58,649 bases of DNA from NCBI GenBank assembly GCA_945829235.1, contig CALZUA010000002.1, positions 1 to 58,649 on the forward strand. Reading direction: 5' to 3'. Of this stretch, positions 41,928 to 50,568 are shown one piece after another. Every line of letters begins with the position of its first letter. The first letter of the stretch is position 1. The notes beneath the pieces are model-generated. The model was given only the letters and a program-made list of their open reading frames with translations. It was not told the origin of the DNA and searched no databases. A program made the position numbers and the translations under genes. The DNA is from an uncultured Clostridia bacterium. GTDB taxonomy: Bacteria; Bacillota; Clostridia; Oscillospirales; Ruminococcaceae.

Positions 41928-42619
41928 ATATCAACAATCTTTTTTGGCTGGGAAGATACGTTGAACGCGTTTTTACAACGCTTAACAGCTTTTTCAAATA
42001 CGCCGACAGGTTTATCGAGGGCGGACAGGCGGCTTATGAGAAATATCTTGCCGATATAAACGTTCCCGATATCTACAAAAGCTCGGAGGTGTTTTTCGAC
42101 AGGTACGTTTTTGATTTGAACGATGAAAATTCGATTATCTCAAACCTTGACCGTGCGCTCGGAAACGGAATTGTTCTGCGTGATGAAATCAAAACGCCGT
42201 CGCTATCGTACTTGCAGCTTGCAATGGACAGATTCAAGGCATGCAAGGGCACGACAAAAATCCGTTATGATATGTTGCCGGTGCGGGATGCGATTTACGC
42301 GTTCTGGGGAAGCGTTGATAACAATATGACAAATCTCGAGGCTCTGCGGATAATTCATCTCGGAAAATCGGTTGAGCGGCTTGACTTGTACCTGCGGCTG
42401 GGCTATCCAATCGAGGATATTTTCGTGCAACTCGACAATCTCTTAAAACACGTTTACCGCAGATTTGACACAATTTCAAGTATCATAAATCTTGACAATC
42501 TCGAAGCGCTGAAAAATGCCGCAAGCAGTCGTGCTGATTTGAAGGCTTTGTGCGCTGAGCTTCTTGATAACGTCGATAATCTTGTAGAGGTGAATTTCGT
42601 TGAAGCGGTTGCGGTTTGA
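41906..42619 (+). CDS. Alpha-E domain protein (COG2307 type)
   Basis: 237 residues, all helical. It begins with LFWLGRYVER, the conserved start of alpha-E domains, with later Arg/Glu pairs (RIIHLGKSVERLDLYLR). Alpha-E proteins occur almost always next to COG2308 ATP-grasp and transglutaminase genes; their role is unknown. It overlaps the ATP-grasp gene by 22 bases, with AAGGAGGAGG inside that gene's end. Confidence 0.88.
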   Translation: MGAITRLNINNLFWLGRYVERVFTTLNSFFKYADRFIEGGQAAYEKYLADINVPDIYKSSEVFFDRYVFDLNDENSIISNLDRALGNGIVLRDEIKTPSLSYLQLAMDRFKACKGTTKIRYDMLPVRDAIYAFWGSVDNNMTNLEALRIIHLGKSVERLDLYLRLGYPIEDIFVQLDNLLKHVYRRFDTISSIINLDNLEALKNAASSRADLKALCAELLDNVDNLVEVNFVEAVAV

Positions 42620-43376
42620 GTATGAAACAAGGCTGGAGTTTTCGCACAGTGTGGCGGGGCATTGCTTTACACTGCGCTGCACTCCGTTTTCCGATGAACG
42701 ACAGACAATTTCCGAGGCAAATTGCGAGATAACGCCAAACGCGGGTGAGATTTGGCACAGCCGCGACAGCTTTGGGAATATGCTTGTTTGCGGGCGAATG
42801 GACTTTCCGCACGATGAGTTTTCGTTTAAGGTGAGCGGCGAAGCGCATATTGTAAATTCGTGCGAAACGGTCGGAACGGTTGCGCCGTTTTACCGGTTCA
42901 GTACTCCGCTTACAACAGCGGGCGAGCAGATTTCATTGTTTTACGAGAGCATAAAGCCGAGTTCATCGGGAGTTATTTCGAGAGCGCTGGAGCTTTCCGA
43001 GAGCTTATACAACTCGATGAGCTATGTCAAAGGAGTGACGGGAACGCAAACAACCGCTGAGCAGGCAATGTCACAGCTTTGCGGTGTTTGTCAGGATTAC
43101 GCGCATATATTTCTGGCACTTTTGCGGATTGAGAAGATACCGTGCCGATATATATCGGGACTTGCGTTTGAAACGGGAGAAACGCACGCTTGGGTTGAGG
43201 TATATGACGGCGGGCATTGGACGGGGATTGACCCCACGCAAAACCGTCTTATCGGCGACCATTACATAAAGCTATGCCACGGGCGCGATTACTCGGACTG
43301 CCCGATAGAGCGCGGAATTTACATAGGAAGCGCGCAAAGCGTTCAGACAGTTTTGTCGAGAATTACAGAAATCTAA
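42600..43376 (+). CDS. Transglutaminase-like cysteine protease/amidase (COG1305 type)
   Basis: 258 residues from a TTG start (AGAGGTG 7 bases upstream), overlapping the alpha-E gene by 20 bases. An N-terminal beta domain starts LRFEYETRLEFSH. The catalytic triad is visible as Cys in GVCQDYAH, His in THAWVEV and Asp in GIDPT. In such clusters it is predicted to cut or transfer the product of the ATP-grasp enzyme. No signal peptide, so it acts in the cytoplasm. Confidence 0.87.
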   Translation: MKRLRFEYETRLEFSHSVAGHCFTLRCTPFSDERQTISEANCEITPNAGEIWHSRDSFGNMLVCGRMDFPHDEFSFKVSGEAHIVNSCETVGTVAPFYRFSTPLTTAGEQISLFYESIKPSSSGVISRALELSESLYNSMSYVKGVTGTQTTAEQAMSQLCGVCQDYAHIFLALLRIEKIPCRYISGLAFETGETHAWVEVYDGGHWTGIDPTQNRLIGDHYIKLCHGRDYSDCPIERGIYIGSAQSVQTVLSRITEI

Positions 43377-43379
43377 GTC

Positions 43380-43421
43380 AACGCCGCACAAAATGCGTTA
43401 ACGTAAATTGTGCGGTGTTGA
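43380..43421 (+). promoter_or_regulatory. Hairpin between operon genes 3 and 4
   Basis: AACGCCGCACAA/TTGTGCGGTGTT can pair over 12 positions. No T tract follows, so it is more likely an mRNA processing or stability element than a terminator. Confidence 0.5.
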
Positions 43422-43445
43422 CTAAAATTAAAGGGAGTGGTAATA

Positions 43446-44390
43446 ATGACAACGGTTATAGCAAGCGCAGGTCTTGCCGTAAACGAGCGGGTTGAAATCC
43501 GCAGAAACAGGATAACGGGAAGAAGTACCGAAAAGCCGTCGGGAAAGCGCGTGTGCATTGTCACGGGAACGCACGGCGACGAGCTTGAGGGGCAGTATGT
43601 CTGCGCGGAATTGGCGAGAATTTTGGGCGAAAATTTGTCGCAACTGAACGGAACTGTCGATATTTATCCGGCAATAAATCCGCTTGGTATCGACAGCATA
43701 ACGCGGGGAATCCCGCTTTTTGACCTCGATATGAACCGAATTTTCCCCGGAACATCGGAAGGCACAATGGCAGAGTGTCTTGCGGCTGATATAATTTCGG
43801 ACATAAGCGGCGCGGATATTTGCATTGACATTCACTCGAGCAATATTTATCTGAAAGAAATCCCGCAAATCAGGATTAACGAAATCAGCGCAGAGGAGCT
43901 TGTGCCTTACGCGAAAATGCTCAACTGTGATTTTATTTGGATACATTCAGCGGCAACGGTGCTTGAAAGCACGCTTGCGTACAGCTTAAACGTGACGGGA
44001 ACAAAGACGCTGGTTGTCGAGATGGGCGTTGGAATGAGGATAACAAAGGAATATTGCCGCCAGCTTACCGCGGGCATTTTCAATCTGCTGAAAAATCTCG
44101 GAATGTGGACGGGCGAGGTCGAGGAAATTCGCGAGCCTATTGTTTCGGGAGAGGGGACGGTTGAATTTGTGAACAGCGACGCAGACGGCATTTTTGTGCC
44201 GTGCGTTGAGCACTGGGTTGAGATTGAAAAGGGCGAGCACATCGGCGATGTGATAAACCCGACTACCGGACAAACCGTTGAGCGGGTGACAGCGCCCTGC
44301 CGCGGGAAAATTTTCACCTTGCGCGAGTTTCCGATAGTGTACGGCGGTTCATTGATTGCGAGAATACTTGGAGGTGAGGAAAATGCATAA
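43446..44390 (+). CDS. Aspartoacylase/succinylglutamate desuccinylase-like zinc hydrolase
   Basis: 314 residues from the ATG at 43446 (GGGAG 8 bases upstream). M14-like fold: zinc ligands in GTHGDELEG (His and Glu) near residue 40 and a later His in CIDIHSS near 120, with Glu in VVEMGVG. The C-terminal 90 residues form a beta barrel like a lipoyl/biotinyl domain (APCRGKIFTL). It would hydrolyse an N-acyl amino acid or peptide amide. Next to the amide-forming ATP-grasp gene it may release or edit the product. Confidence 0.85.
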   Translation: MTTVIASAGLAVNERVEIRRNRITGRSTEKPSGKRVCIVTGTHGDELEGQYVCAELARILGENLSQLNGTVDIYPAINPLGIDSITRGIPLFDLDMNRIFPGTSEGTMAECLAADIISDISGADICIDIHSSNIYLKEIPQIRINEISAEELVPYAKMLNCDFIWIHSAATVLESTLAYSLNVTGTKTLVVEMGVGMRITKEYCRQLTAGIFNLLKNLGMWTGEVEEIREPIVSGEGTVEFVNSDADGIFVPCVEHWVEIEKGEHIGDVINPTTGQTVERVTAPCRGKIFTLREFPIVYGGSLIARILGGEENA

Positions 44391-45309
44391 GCAGGTTGTT
44401 TATTCAATTCAGTCACCTTATCGTCAACCGATGGACGTAATCGGATTTAAGTTCGGGAAAGGCGAGAAGGCGCTTTGCGTTGTCGGGGCAATGCGCGGAA
44501 ATGAGGTTCAGCAGTTGTTCGTGTGCTCGCGGCTGGTGAGCAGGCTGAAAGAGCTTGAGCGCGAGGGCTGTATCTGCGAGGGCAAGGAGATTATGATAAT
44601 TCCGTGCGTGAATTATTACTCGATGAACATCGGCAAGCGCTTTTGGACAATGGACAACACCGACATCAACCGAATGTTCCCGGGCTACGATTTGGGCGAA
44701 ACCACTCAGCGTATCGCGGACGGGCTTTTCAAGGAGCTTCAGGGCTACACCTACGGCGTTCAGCTTGCAAGCTTTTACCAGCAAGGCGATTTTTTGCCGC
44801 ACGTTAAGCTGATGGAAACGGGATTTACGCGGCACGAGGAGATGAAGGATTTCGGCTTGCCGTATGCGTTTGTGAGAACGCCGCGCCCGTATGACACGAC
44901 AACGCTGAATTACAATTGGCAGGTGTGGGGAACGAACGCGTTCTCGCTTTACACAAACGCGACCGATGACCTTGACGAATGCTCGGCGAAAACGGCGGTT
45001 GACGCGATAATTCGGTTTATGGTGCGGCGCGGGATAGTGAAAACGCGCGTCGGGAGCGGCTATATGACCGAAATCATTAGTGAGGACAGGCTTTTGCAGA
45101 TACATTCAACGTCCTCGGGAATTTGCCGGAGCTTTGTGAAAACGGGTGATGAACTGCACAGCGGCGACTTGCTCTGCGAGATAACCGACCCGCTGGAGGG
45201 CGATATAATCTCGAAAATCTATTCTCCCGTGAACGGAATTGTGTTTTTCCGCTATAACAGACCGCTGGAGTTTGAAAAAAGCGTACTATACAAGATAATA
45301 CGCTTGTGA
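44383..45309 (+). CDS. Aspartoacylase-like paralogue lacking zinc ligands
   Basis: 308 residues from the ATG at 44383 (GGAGGTGAGG upstream), overlapping the preceding gene by 8 bases. Same fold and length as that gene, but GTHGDE is replaced by GAMRGNE and the second zinc His by QLASFYQQ. The Glu remains. It is therefore probably not a zinc hydrolase in its own right and may be a partner or binding subunit of the active paralogue. Confidence 0.8.
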   Translation: MHKQVVYSIQSPYRQPMDVIGFKFGKGEKALCVVGAMRGNEVQQLFVCSRLVSRLKELEREGCICEGKEIMIIPCVNYYSMNIGKRFWTMDNTDINRMFPGYDLGETTQRIADGLFKELQGYTYGVQLASFYQQGDFLPHVKLMETGFTRHEEMKDFGLPYAFVRTPRPYDTTTLNYNWQVWGTNAFSLYTNATDDLDECSAKTAVDAIIRFMVRRGIVKTRVGSGYMTEIISEDRLLQIHSTSSGICRSFVKTGDELHSGDLLCEITDPLEGDIISKIYSPVNGIVFFRYNRPLEFEKSVLYKIIRL

Positions 45310-45313
45310 ACTG

Positions 45314-45877
45314 TTAAATTTTAATAATCTCATCGGCAAGCTGTTCGCACTCGGACAAATCGTGCGTCACGAGAACAACAGTCTTGCCTTTGATTTTTGA
45401 TTTTGTGTAGTTGATGACAACGTTTTTGGTTTCGCTGTCCAACCCTTTAAACGGTTCATCGAGAAACAGAATATCATAATCCGCGAGAAGTGCGCGAACA
45501 AGAGCGGTTCTGCGTTTCATACCGCCCGAAAGCGTTCTCGCGGCTTTTTCTGCGCAGTCGCCCAAACCAACCGCGGCAAGCTCCTCCTCAACCTGCTTTT
45601 TTGAGAAACTCTTGCCCGTGACAAGCCTAATATTTGCCGAAACGGTGAGGTTTTCGCAGAGTCTGTTTTCTTGGAAAACAGCGCTTATTTTGTCACTCTC
45701 GCGGACAACCTCGCCTCTGTCGCACGGCAAAAGCCCCATCAGAATATTGAGCAACGTGCTTTTCCCGCAACCCGACGCGCCGAGAATTGCTGTCGTTTTT
45801 CCCATCTGAAATTCGTGCGAAAAATCGGTCAGAACCTTGTTGTCGCCGAACGATTTGCAGATATTTACAGCTTTCAT
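45314..45877 (-). CDS. ABC transporter ATPase, NitT/TauT type (short)
   Basis: 187 residues. Walker A GASGCGKST, signature LSGGMKRRTALVRALL and Walker B DILFLDEPF are intact, and VLVTHDL gives the switch His. It lacks the 50 or so C-terminal residues of most SsuB/TauB proteins. It pairs with the permease and binding protein upstream; the substrate is unknown. Confidence 0.9.
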   Translation of the reverse strand: MKAVNICKSFGDNKVLTDFSHEFQMGKTTAILGASGCGKSTLLNILMGLLPCDRGEVVRESDKISAVFQENRLCENLTVSANIRLVTGKSFSKKQVEEELAAVGLGDCAEKAARTLSGGMKRRTALVRALLADYDILFLDEPFKGLDSETKNVVINYTKSKIKGKTVVLVTHDLSECEQLADEIIKI

Positions 45878-45889
45878 CGTCCACCTCCG

Positions 45890-46636
45890 TTACATCTTCT
45901 CAACGCGCTTTTGCACGAGCTTAACCGCGAAAATAAACAGCTTCTCGCACAAAAAGCTGAGCAAAATCACCACAAGCGTCCAAGCAAACAAATCTGCGGT
46001 TTCGAGGTAAATTTTGGACATAAAGAGATTTTCGCCGATTGAGCCGTCTGGGATTCCGATAACTTCGGCGGCAATGCCCGATTTCCACGAAAGCCCGATT
46101 GCAAGCCGCGAAGCCGAGCGGAAATACGGCAAAAGCTGTGAGAGGTAAACGCCCGCGAAACGCCTTCCCACGGGAATTTTGAACACCTTTGCCATTTCGT
46201 CCAGCTTTTTGTCGAGGTTGTCAATACCCTCGAGCATATTCGAGCAGACAATCGGCACGCAAATCAAAATCGATACCAGCACCGACAAATTCTCCGAGCC
46301 AACCCAAAACAGCGCAAGAATTGTGAACGAGGCAACGGGGATTGATTTCATAGCGGAAATCAGCGGCGAGAAAAGCGTTCTGATTATCGCGAATTTTCCC
46401 GAGAGCACCGCGAGAGCTGTTCCGATAACAAGCCCAAGCAAAAATCCGAACAAAATTCTCGACATTGAGAAAAGAATACTGCTCCAAAAATCCCAAGACG
46501 GCAAAAGCTCCCAAAGCCGACAAACCGTGTCAATCGGCGATACAAGCAGAATTTTGCTGTTCACGCAGACCGAAACAATCTGCCAGACAATCAGCCAGAA
46601 CAACACGCTTGCCGCAGTAATGAGAGTTTTTTTCAC
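45890..46636 (-). CDS. ABC transporter permease, NitT/TauT type
   Basis: 248 residues with six membrane segments. The cytoplasmic loop carries the EAA-type sequence (LPYFRSASRLAIGLSWKSG) that contacts the ATPase. The family imports nitrate, sulfonates, taurine or thiamine precursors. It lies 12 bases before the ATPase gene. A strong hairpin sits between it and the binding-protein gene. Confidence 0.9.
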   Translation of the reverse strand: MKKTLITAASVLFWLIVWQIVSVCVNSKILLVSPIDTVCRLWELLPSWDFWSSILFSMSRILFGFLLGLVIGTALAVLSGKFAIIRTLFSPLISAMKSIPVASFTILALFWVGSENLSVLVSILICVPIVCSNMLEGIDNLDKKLDEMAKVFKIPVGRRFAGVYLSQLLPYFRSASRLAIGLSWKSGIAAEVIGIPDGSIGENLFMSKIYLETADLFAWTLVVILLSFLCEKLFIFAVKLVQKRVEKM

Positions 46637-46661
46637 GGTTTCGCCTCCTTAAAAAGCCGAG

Positions 46662-46687
46662 ATTCCCCCGCGTAAAAACGGGGGAAT
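46662..46687 (-). promoter_or_regulatory. Strong hairpin between binding-protein and permease genes
   Basis: ATTCCCCCG/CGGGGGAAT, a perfect 9-base stem with no T tract directly behind it. It probably stabilises the upstream mRNA or partly terminates, so that the binding protein is made in excess. Confidence 0.6.
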
Positions 46688-46732
46688 GTGAAATTCAGTT
46701 TCTTACCGGTTTATAACCTTTTTCGACAGCTG

Positions 46733-47845
46733 TTACTTCGTGTAGTAGAAGTCATCAGCGGGCATTGCGCCGCCAACAGACGCGGGGAGCTGGTCGAAAA
46801 GCACCTGCAAATAACCCGAGAGCTTCGATTTCATTTCATCGCCGGTGATGCAGACGATGTGGCAGTTAGGGATAGCTTTCTTTGCAACAGCGGCGGGAAC
46901 GATATCGTATTTTCCGACAAGCTCAGCGGCATCGTCGATGTTCTCGTTGACAAACTTAACCGAAGCTGAATAGTGGCTCAAGAAATCCTTTACTGCATCG
47001 GGGTAACTCTCAGCGAACTCTTTTCTAACGACAACAATTCCCGTGAGCAATGAGCTTGAAAGCCCCAAATCGTTCCAAGCATCGTTGAGGTCGATGGCAA
47101 CGCGAACGCCCTCATTTTTCAACTGCGCGGTTGTCACAAACGGTTGCGGGAGCATAGCAACGCTGTTTTCGTTAGCCAGAAGCGCGGCAAGACACTCGGC
47201 GTGTTCGCTCTTCCACTCGATGTTGACGTCATTTTCAAGACCGTTGCTCTTGAGGATAAAGTTGAGCGCGTATTCGGGAGTTGCGCCCTTGCCGGCGGAG
47301 TAGATTGTCTTGCCTTTGAGGTCGGCGATTGACTTCACGGTATCGCCGTTCTCGCAAAGGTACAGAACGCCGAGCGTGTTTACGGCAAGCGCCTGAATTT
47401 TACCCTCAGTTTTCTTGTAGAGCACAGCGCCGAGGTTCGCAGGAACGCAAGCGATGTCAACCTTGCCTTGTGCGATAAGCGGAGAAAGCTCATCGGCGGA
47501 CGCCGCGATTGTGAACTCGTAGGGGAGATTTTCCTTCTCGTCATCGTCCATAAGCTTTGTCATACCCATAGCCGTAGGACCTTTGAGAGCGGCAACCTTG
47601 ATTGTTTCGGGAGAATTAGTTTCGGTTAACGAGGAACTCTCTGTTGACGAAGAATTTGACGAGCTTTCGGTGGAAGAACTCTCGGTTTTCGATGAACTCG
47701 AGCTTTCGGTTGTCGATGAACTCGAGGTGCTCGAAGAACTTGTTGAACTTGTCGAAGAGCTTGACGAGCCACCCGAGCAAGCGCTGAAGGTGAGCGCGCA
47801 CATTGCCGCCATAAGAGCGGCGCTTAATCTTTTTTTGATATTCAT
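46733..47845 (-). CDS. ABC transporter substrate-binding lipoprotein
   Basis: 370 residues. Signal peptide with lipobox FSAC, then a Ser/Thr/Glu-rich linker of about 60 residues, then a periplasmic-binding-protein type II fold (TIKVAALKGPTAMG, later KTIYSAGKGATPEYALNFIL). It tethers the ligand-binding domain to the membrane. Ligand unknown; the domain resembles NitT/TauT binding proteins. Confidence 0.9.
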   Translation of the reverse strand: MNIKKRLSAALMAAMCALTFSACSGGSSSSSTSSTSSSSTSSSSTTESSSSSKTESSSTESSSNSSSTESSSLTETNSPETIKVAALKGPTAMGMTKLMDDDEKENLPYEFTIAASADELSPLIAQGKVDIACVPANLGAVLYKKTEGKIQALAVNTLGVLYLCENGDTVKSIADLKGKTIYSAGKGATPEYALNFILKSNGLENDVNIEWKSEHAECLAALLANENSVAMLPQPFVTTAQLKNEGVRVAIDLNDAWNDLGLSSSLLTGIVVVRKEFAESYPDAVKDFLSHYSASVKFVNENIDDAAELVGKYDIVPAAVAKKAIPNCHIVCITGDEMKSKLSGYLQVLFDQLPASVGGAMPADDFYYTK

Positions 47846-47872
47846 AGAATATCTCCTTTCTTTTTGTGGGAG

Positions 47873-48136
47873 TTAAGCTCCCGTGTTTTCCTTTGAATAA
47901 ACCGATTTTGAGGTGACGCCTTTAAGTCTGCCGAGCTTGCCCGAGAGCGTGGAAATTATATCTGCGGGCGCGTCCACGACAATGCTGATAATATTCAGCC
48001 CGCGTTCGCGATAGGGAAGCCCCATTCTGCTCTGAATGAATTTTCCGTATTCGTGCAAAAGGTTGTTCACCGCGGGCACGCTTGCATCGTCGCTGATTAT
48101 CATAGAGATAATGGCAACACGGTTTTCCTGTTCCAT
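47873..48136 (-). CDS. TM1266-family putative regulator (NikR C-terminal-like)
   Basis: 87 residues from the ATG at 48136 (AAAGGAG upstream). ACT/ferredoxin-like fold with NRVAIISMIISD, then RMGLPYRERGLNIISIVVD, a pattern I associate with the TM1266 family of putative regulators linked to iron-only hydrogenase systems. No hydrogenase genes are in the window. It is the first gene of the transporter operon and follows the two-hairpin leader. Confidence 0.75.
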   Translation of the reverse strand: MEQENRVAIISMIISDDASVPAVNNLLHEYGKFIQSRMGLPYRERGLNIISIVVDAPADIISTLSGKLGRLKGVTSKSVYSKENTGA

Positions 48137-48153
48137 AAAACTCCTTTCCAAAC

Positions 48154-48178
48154 AAAAAGCGCGTCCCGAAAGACGCGC
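48154..48178 (-). terminator. Leader terminator before the TM1266-type gene
   Basis: GCGCGTC/GACGCGC with a TTTTT tract, ending 18 bases before the start codon, so it must be read through for expression. Confidence 0.75.
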
Positions 48179-48233
48179 AATTCAACACGAAACAATCCGT
48201 CCGTAAGACGAATGTAAGATATCGTAAACAGCA

Positions 48234-48316
48234 GTCTTTCGGTTTGATAAATCTCACCGTCAGTTAAAATAAATGTGAAGCGTTCCCTTGAATAAATCTC
48301 GGGTTCGGTTAATCAC
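48234..48316 (-). promoter_or_regulatory. Leader with two look-alike hairpins (candidate riboswitch)
   Basis: Minus strand: hairpin 1 (about 48280-48306) CCC-GAGATTTATTCAA-GGG and hairpin 2 (about 48240-48259) CGGT-GAGATTTATCAA-ACCG. The loops are nearly identical and the stems differ but pair. A transcription terminator follows at 48154-48178. I do not recognise a known riboswitch class. Confidence 0.55.
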
Positions 48317-48322
48317 TCAAAT

Positions 48323-48351
48323 ATTATACAACATTTTTCCTGTTTTGTCAA
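48323..48351 (-). promoter_or_regulatory. Promoter of the TM1266-ABC transporter operon
   Basis: TTGACA (48346-48351), 17 bases, TATAAT (48323-48328) on the minus strand; the leader is about 180 bases long. Confidence 0.8.
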
Positions 48352-48355
48352 GAGG

Positions 48356-49711
48356 TTAATCATCTTTATCGTCATTTCGATGAGAAACCTTTTCGTGAAG
48401 ATCCTTGACCTTATCACGCAGGCGTTTTTTGCGAGGCTTTTCTTCAACAGGCTCAGGTTTTTCTTCAACAATAGTTTCCTGCTCATCGCAGACGTAATCG
48501 GGGGTTATATAATCAACATTCCCGACGTAGGACGCGGTTTGTTTCGGGAGCTTACGTTTTTTCAGACGATTTTCGATGAACTCCTTGACGAGCATATAAA
48601 CAACCGCGCAGACAGGCACACCAAGAAACATTCCCATAACGCCGAAGAAACCGCCGCCGATAATAATTGCAATCAAAATCCAAACTGCGGGAAGACCTGT
48701 CTGGTCGCCGAGAATCCAGGGAGCAATGATATTTCCATCGATGATTTGGAGAATGACTATGAAAATCACAAACCAAAGCGCTTTAATCGGCGTATCGCTG
48801 AGCAAAAGTAGCAGACAGCAGGGAATTGCGCCGATAAACGGACCGATAAACGGGATAAGGTTGAACACAAACATAATCACGGCAATCAGCGGTGAGAACG
48901 GAATGTTCATACATACGCAACCAATGAAACAAAGAACCGCAACGATAAATGCTTCGATGATTTTTCCGACAATAGAGCCGAGAAACTTTTGCGAAGCTTC
49001 ACGGCAAACACCGAGGAAGCGTTGAGCACGTTCAGGCTTGAGAAACGCGAACATAAACTTCTTCGTTTGACCGACAAACATTTCCTTTTTTGCAAGTAGA
49101 TAAACCGACAGAGTAAGTCCGATAAACACGTTTTTCAGCACATCGATAACCGACCAAATTCCCGAGGCAACGTTTTGTGCAAAGCCGAGAAGCTGGCTTG
49201 AATACTGGTTCCAGATGTCCTTTATAAACTTGTCGAAATCGTTAAGCGGAGCATCGAGAAATTGCGCGAGCGTTGGGTTATCCTCGGAAATATCCGTGAG
49301 GAAATTACGCACCGTGGCGATGTAGCCGTCCATGTTGTTGAAGATAACGATAATGTTGGTGACGAGTTGCGGGATAACGAGCATAATTACCATCGTCAAA
49401 AAACCGAGTATAATCAGCATTGTGATAACCAGTGAAAGCACACGCGCACGGGCCTTGAGCCGCCTGTCAGCCGAGTGCGACCACTTCCTGAACGCACCGT
49501 TTTCGAGCTTCATCATAAGCGGGTTGAGCAAATACGCGCAGAAGATACCGATTATAATAGGCGTGGCAACCGCGGCAAAGCCCGACAGCTTTTCGGAAAC
49601 CACGTCGAAGTTGAAAATCAGTAAAATAGCAAGCTCGCTCGCAACGATTGTGCAAAGCGCGTAGAATGCTATTGTGAAATATTTCGAGTTCCAGTTAATT
49701 TTCATAGGCAA
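48356..49711 (-). CDS. AI-2E family transporter-like membrane protein
   Basis: 451 residues with about eight membrane segments in the PerM/YdiK arrangement. The conserved glycine- and proline-rich loop near the end (GGFFGVMGMFLGVPVCAVV) is typical. Members export small molecules or ions; some act as Na/H antiporters, so the AI-2 name should not be taken literally. The C-terminal 70 residues are charged and cytoplasmic. Its promoter is at 49741-49769. Confidence 0.88.
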   Translation of the reverse strand: MPMKINWNSKYFTIAFYALCTIVASELAILLIFNFDVVSEKLSGFAAVATPIIIGIFCAYLLNPLMMKLENGAFRKWSHSADRRLKARARVLSLVITMLIILGFLTMVIMLVIPQLVTNIIVIFNNMDGYIATVRNFLTDISEDNPTLAQFLDAPLNDFDKFIKDIWNQYSSQLLGFAQNVASGIWSVIDVLKNVFIGLTLSVYLLAKKEMFVGQTKKFMFAFLKPERAQRFLGVCREASQKFLGSIVGKIIEAFIVAVLCFIGCVCMNIPFSPLIAVIMFVFNLIPFIGPFIGAIPCCLLLLLSDTPIKALWFVIFIVILQIIDGNIIAPWILGDQTGLPAVWILIAIIIGGGFFGVMGMFLGVPVCAVVYMLVKEFIENRLKKRKLPKQTASYVGNVDYITPDYVCDEQETIVEEKPEPVEEKPRKKRLRDKVKDLHEKVSHRNDDKDD

Positions 49712-49740
49712 GCTCCGTTAAATCAAACTACTCCAACATA

Positions 49741-49769
49741 ATTTTACCACACATTTGAGCAAATGTCAA
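49741..49769 (-). promoter_or_regulatory. Promoter of the AI-2E family gene
   Basis: TTGACA, 17 bases, TAAAAT on the minus strand. The -35 box overlaps the end of the amidohydrolase gene. Confidence 0.7.
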
Positions 49770-50554
49770 GAGTTTTCTCCGAGCAGACGGAGCGCATTTT
49801 CGGATAAAATCAGGGATTTTTCTTTTTCGGAGAGTGGAATTTTGTCGAAACGCTCAAGCTCCTCTTTAGAACTCCACATCGGGTAATCCGTTCCCCAAAG
49901 CACTCTGTCGGCACCAAATTTTGCGATAAGCTCGGCGGCGTGCTCGGGAGAAAGCGCGTAGAGTGAGCTGGAGCAGTCGGTGTAAATACCCGTGCCCTCG
50001 AGCACGGAAACCGCTCTGTCCCAAAGCGACCAGCCCGCAAAATGCGCGCCGATAACGGTCAGTTTGGGGAATTTTTGGACAACGCGCAACAGCCGTTCGG
50101 GAGCGGAGAAATCATATCTCGTGTCGCCCATATGGAACAAAATCGGCAAGCGACCTTCTGCGGCTTCGTAGATAGGAAAAGCGCGTTCATCGTCAAGGTT
50201 AAAACGCTGGAAATCATTGTGTATCTTGATTCCCCTCAGCCCGAGCGAAATCATTCGGTCAATCTCGCCCGCAATATCGGGGTAATCAGGGTGCATTGTG
50301 CCGAAGCCAATCAGCTTGTCGGGATAAGCCGCGACGCTTGCGGCGATAAAATTGTTGATTGATTGAACCTGCTCGGGAACGGTTGCCACTGATTGAACAA
50401 TAAACCGCGAAACACCCGCTTCCTCGCCGTCCTTGAAAAGATTTGCGAGAGTGCCGTTGTATTTGACGTTAATGTTGTAAAAATCCTCGATACCGCAAAC
50501 CGCACGGTCTGCGATTTTATCGGGATAAATATGCGCGTGAGCGTTGATAATCAT
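49766..50554 (-). CDS. Metal-dependent amidohydrolase (amidohydrolase 2 type)
   Basis: 262 residues, TIM barrel. Metal-binding HAHIYPDKIAD at the start, KIHNDFQ and LFHMGDTR in the middle, GAHFAG, and the final Asp in WGTDYPMWS. The family hydrolyses or decarboxylates small ring or amide compounds; the substrate is unknown. It lies 14 bases downstream of queA and is probably co-transcribed with it. Confidence 0.85.
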   Translation of the reverse strand: MIINAHAHIYPDKIADRAVCGIEDFYNINVKYNGTLANLFKDGEEAGVSRFIVQSVATVPEQVQSINNFIAASVAAYPDKLIGFGTMHPDYPDIAGEIDRMISLGLRGIKIHNDFQRFNLDDERAFPIYEAAEGRLPILFHMGDTRYDFSAPERLLRVVQKFPKLTVIGAHFAGWSLWDRAVSVLEGTGIYTDCSSSLYALSPEHAAELIAKFGADRVLWGTDYPMWSSKEELERFDKIPLSEKEKSLILSENALRLLGENS

Positions 50555-50568
50555 AGAAATCCACTTCC

